From Bacillota bacterium (GTDB taxonomy: Bacteria > Bacillota > Clostridia > Peptostreptococcales > Acidaminobacteraceae): a stretch of 6,540 nt of DNA. The notes beneath the pieces are model-generated. The model was not told the DNA's origin, made no database searches, and was given only the letters and a program-made list of their open reading frames with translations. Position numbers and translations under genes: made by a program. The stretch lies in assembly GCA_023443345.1 (NCBI GenBank), contig JAEZUZ010000057.1, positions 1 to 6,540 of the forward strand, in the 5' to 3' direction. Below are positions 5,450 through 6,540 of this stretch, piece by piece. Positions within the stretch are counted from its first letter, which is position 1. Each line of letters starts with the position of its first letter.

Positions 5450-6197
5450 ACAAATTTTTCTTAATAACATCATCTACAAAAGACTTTGCACTATTAAGCA
5501 TTAAATTATAAGAATCTCCATAAGCCTTTGCAAAACTTCTTCTTGTCTTTGAAAGACCAACTAATTCATAAAAATTAATCATAGGACTATCGGTATACTC
5601 TCCACATCCAGCAGCCATTATAGGAATTGATAAATTTTTATAATTCTCACAAGCCAAATCTAAAGGAACTTCTGTATATACAATGGCTATTGCTCCAGCA
5701 TCTTCCATAGCCTTAGAAACTTTTAAAAAATTCTCTCTAACAGCCTTTTCACTTCCAATTATCTGTCTTGATTGTAATTTAACACCAGTGTGTCCAATAA
5801 CAGGTATTCCAGCATTGGTTAAATACTCAATAATTGGAATAACTTCCATAGTTCCCTCTAACTTTACAGCATCAACTTCAGCTTCAACAATAAATCGAGC
5901 AGCATTTTTTATAGCAACATCCTTATTAACATAAGATAAAAAAGGCATATCACCCATAACAAAACAATTAGGAGCACCCTTTCTTACAGCCTTTGCATGT
6001 TCTATTAATAAATCCATAGATACCTTGTTAGTGTTATTTAAACCCATCATATACTTTGATATGGTATCTCCCACATTTATTATATCTATCCCTGCCTCTT
6101 CAGCAATTTGAGCAAAAGCAAAATCATATAAAGCCGTCCTTGGAATAAGCTCACCTTTTAATTTCTTCTCTCTTATATACTCTATAGTCTTTTTCAT
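5448..6197 (-). CDS. PanB-like enzyme of the isocitrate lyase/PEP mutase superfamily, probably not a true ketopantoate hydroxymethyltransferase
   Basis: This 249-residue cytoplasmic (beta/alpha)8-barrel protein is slightly shorter than typical PanB (about 263-280). It aligns by eye with E. coli PanB along its whole length: TALYDFAFAQ, VGDT (Asp44), VRKGAPNCFVMGDMPFLSY (Asp83), VKLEG (Lys112, Glu114), IPVIGHTG (His136), and a C-terminal FAKAYGD helix. Asp44, Asp83 and Glu114 correspond to the Mg-binding residues of PanB. Differences are marked. The catalytic Glu motif VLECVP is replaced by VYTEVP at 173-178, putting Thr where Glu is expected and Glu one place later. The loop before it lacks about six residues. 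GLTPQS is GVKLQS, and GIGAG..TDGQ is AAGCGEYTDSP. No panC or panD is near. A lyase or aldolase acting on an acid made by the aconitase is the favoured inference; true PanB activity is possible but less likely. AGGTGA four bases before the ATG supports the start. It leads a two-gene unit with the LysR-type regulator. Confidence 0.75.
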   Translation of the reverse strand: MKKTIEYIREKKLKGELIPRTALYDFAFAQIAEEAGIDIINVGDTISKYMMGLNNTNKVSMDLLIEHAKAVRKGAPNCFVMGDMPFLSYVNKDVAIKNAARFIVEAEVDAVKLEGTMEVIPIIEYLTNAGIPVIGHTGVKLQSRQIIGSEKAVRENFLKVSKAMEDAGAIAIVYTEVPLDLACENYKNLSIPIMAAGCGEYTDSPMINFYELVGLSKTRRSFAKAYGDSYNLMLNSAKSFVDDVIKKNL

Positions 6198-6201
6198 AAC
6201 A

Positions 6202-6247
6202 TCACCTACATTAATAATATAATAAATAACTTATAAATTAAAATAAA
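6202..6247 (-). promoter_or_regulatory. Probable promoter and ribosome site of the PanB-like/LysR unit
   Basis: Between the tuf terminator and the ATG at 6197 lie about 90 very AT-rich bases. Overlapping -10 candidates on the minus strand are TATATT (6221-6216) and TATTAT (6224-6219); no clear -35 is seen. AGGTGA at 6207-6202 is the ribosome site. The tuf terminator just upstream means a promoter must lie here, but its exact position is uncertain. Confidence 0.45.
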
Positions 6248-6263
6248 AATAAGTAATCTTATT
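6248..6263. repeat. Short inverted repeat upstream of the PanB-like gene, possible regulator site
   Basis: AATAAG-TAAT-CTTATT is a perfect 6-bp inverted repeat with a 4-base spacer, about 50 bp upstream of the PanB-like start codon. Its core ATAA-N6-TTAT also occurs before the aconitase operon at 4533-4546. In DNA this AT-rich such symmetry can arise by chance, so a regulatory role is only suggested. Confidence 0.3.
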
Positions 6264-6280
6264 CATAACAAAATTTTATA

Positions 6281-6309
6281 AACAAAAAAGACGAGCAATG
6301 CTCGTCTTT
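6281..6309 (-). terminator. Intrinsic terminator of tuf
   Basis: A perfect 10-bp stem (6287-6296 with 6300-6309, AAAGACGAGC / GCTCGTCTTT) has a 3-base loop. On the minus strand a T-run (TTTTTTGTTT) begins in the last bases of the stem. It lies about 20 bases after the EF-Tu stop codon. Confidence 0.9.
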
Positions 6310-6328
6310 ATCTTATATTACTTTTTAA

Positions 6329-6540
6329 TTAGTTTTCTAATAATTTAGATACTACTCCTGATGCTACTGTTCTTCCACCTTCTCTTATGGCAAATCTTAG
6401 TCCTTCGTCCATTGCTATTGGTGTGATTAGGGTTACTGTGAAGGTTGAGTTGTCTCCTGGCATTACCATTTCTACTCCTTCTGCTAGTTGGATATCTCCT
6501 GTTACGTCTGTTGTTCTAAAGTAGAATTGTGGTCTGTATC
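6329..6540 (-). CDS. tuf: Elongation factor Tu, C-terminal end (5' part outside the window)
   Basis: The minus-strand frame runs from the right edge to TAA at 6331-6329 and gives the last 69 residues of EF-Tu. The barrel domain 3 signatures are unmistakable: YRPQFYFRTTDVTG, EGVEMVMPGDN, ITPIAMDEGLRFAIREGG and RTVASGVV. EF-Tu is the GTPase that brings aminoacyl-tRNA to the ribosome; its G domain and domain 2 lie outside the window. The tail SKLLEN is slightly longer than in many bacteria. Many clostridia carry two tuf copies, and this fragment does not show which one it is. It is a core gene bordering the accessory cluster, and its own terminator separates it from that cluster. Confidence 0.97.
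   Translation of the reverse strand, partial: YRPQFYFRTTDVTGDIQLAEGVEMVMPGDNSTFTVTLITPIAMDEGLRFAIREGGRTVASGVVSKLLEN

Noticed and set aside
5438..5473. Longer start for the LysR-type gene (ATG at 5473 or 5470)
   Set aside because: It adds 11-12 residues before the normal LysR N-terminus, overlaps the PanB-like gene and lacks a ribosome site; the ATG at 5437 has GAGGG at good spacing.
5683..5934. Plus-strand open frame of 83 codons inside the PanB-like gene
   Set aside because: It is antisense to a conserved enzyme; composition is explained by the opposite strand.
5448..6197. Naming this gene panB
   Set aside because: The catalytic Glu motif is altered, a loop is shortened and no pantothenate genes are nearby, so the symbol would claim too much.
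1..6540. CRISPR array, insertion sequence or prophage attachment site
   Set aside because: No regularly spaced repeats, transposase fragments or flanking direct repeats were seen.

Overview
The window is AT-rich, tightly packed DNA. Its codon choice (AAA, ATA, TTA, AGA), strong purine-rich ribosome binding sites and intrinsic terminators suggest a low-GC Firmicute, most likely an anaerobic clostridium-like bacterium. This rests on composition and gene style only; the species cannot be named. The right edge carries the C-terminal end of translation factor EF-Tu, a core gene. The left edge carries the C-terminal end of an IclR-type regulator. Five complete genes, all on the minus strand, lie between them and look like an accessory metabolic cluster.

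Read in the direction of transcription (right to left), the layout is as follows. (1) The tuf end (6329-6540) is closed by a perfect 10-bp hairpin terminator. (2) A two-gene unit follows: a PanB-like enzyme of the isocitrate lyase/PEP mutase superfamily (5448-6197), then a LysR-type regulator (4571-5437), ending in a hairpin terminator whose loop holds the regulator's stop codon. (3) A 99-bp control region (4472-4570) has a TATAAT box framed by a perfect 10-bp inverted repeat. (4) A three-gene operon follows: an aconitase of about 650 residues (2516-4471), a seven-bladed beta-propeller lactonase/cyclase (1495-2514) and a membrane carrier resembling the MatC/dicarboxylate carriers (234-1493). 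Both internal junctions have the form TAA-N-ATG, so translation is probably coupled. (5) A bidirectional terminator (about 212-240) is shared with the convergent IclR-family gene on the plus strand.

Working model (inference): the carrier imports a di- or tricarboxylic acid, perhaps partly as a lactone. The propeller enzyme opens or closes a lactone, the aconitase isomerises or hydrates the acid, and the PanB-like enzyme makes or breaks a C-C bond. The LysR protein probably controls the cluster. The PanB-like protein keeps the metal-binding residues of ketopantoate hydroxymethyltransferase but lacks its catalytic glutamate at the expected place, so a role in pantothenate synthesis is doubtful. 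The substrate cannot be read from the sequence. No CRISPR array, tRNA, rRNA, insertion sequence or riboswitch was recognised, and no stretch over 300 bases lacks a gene.
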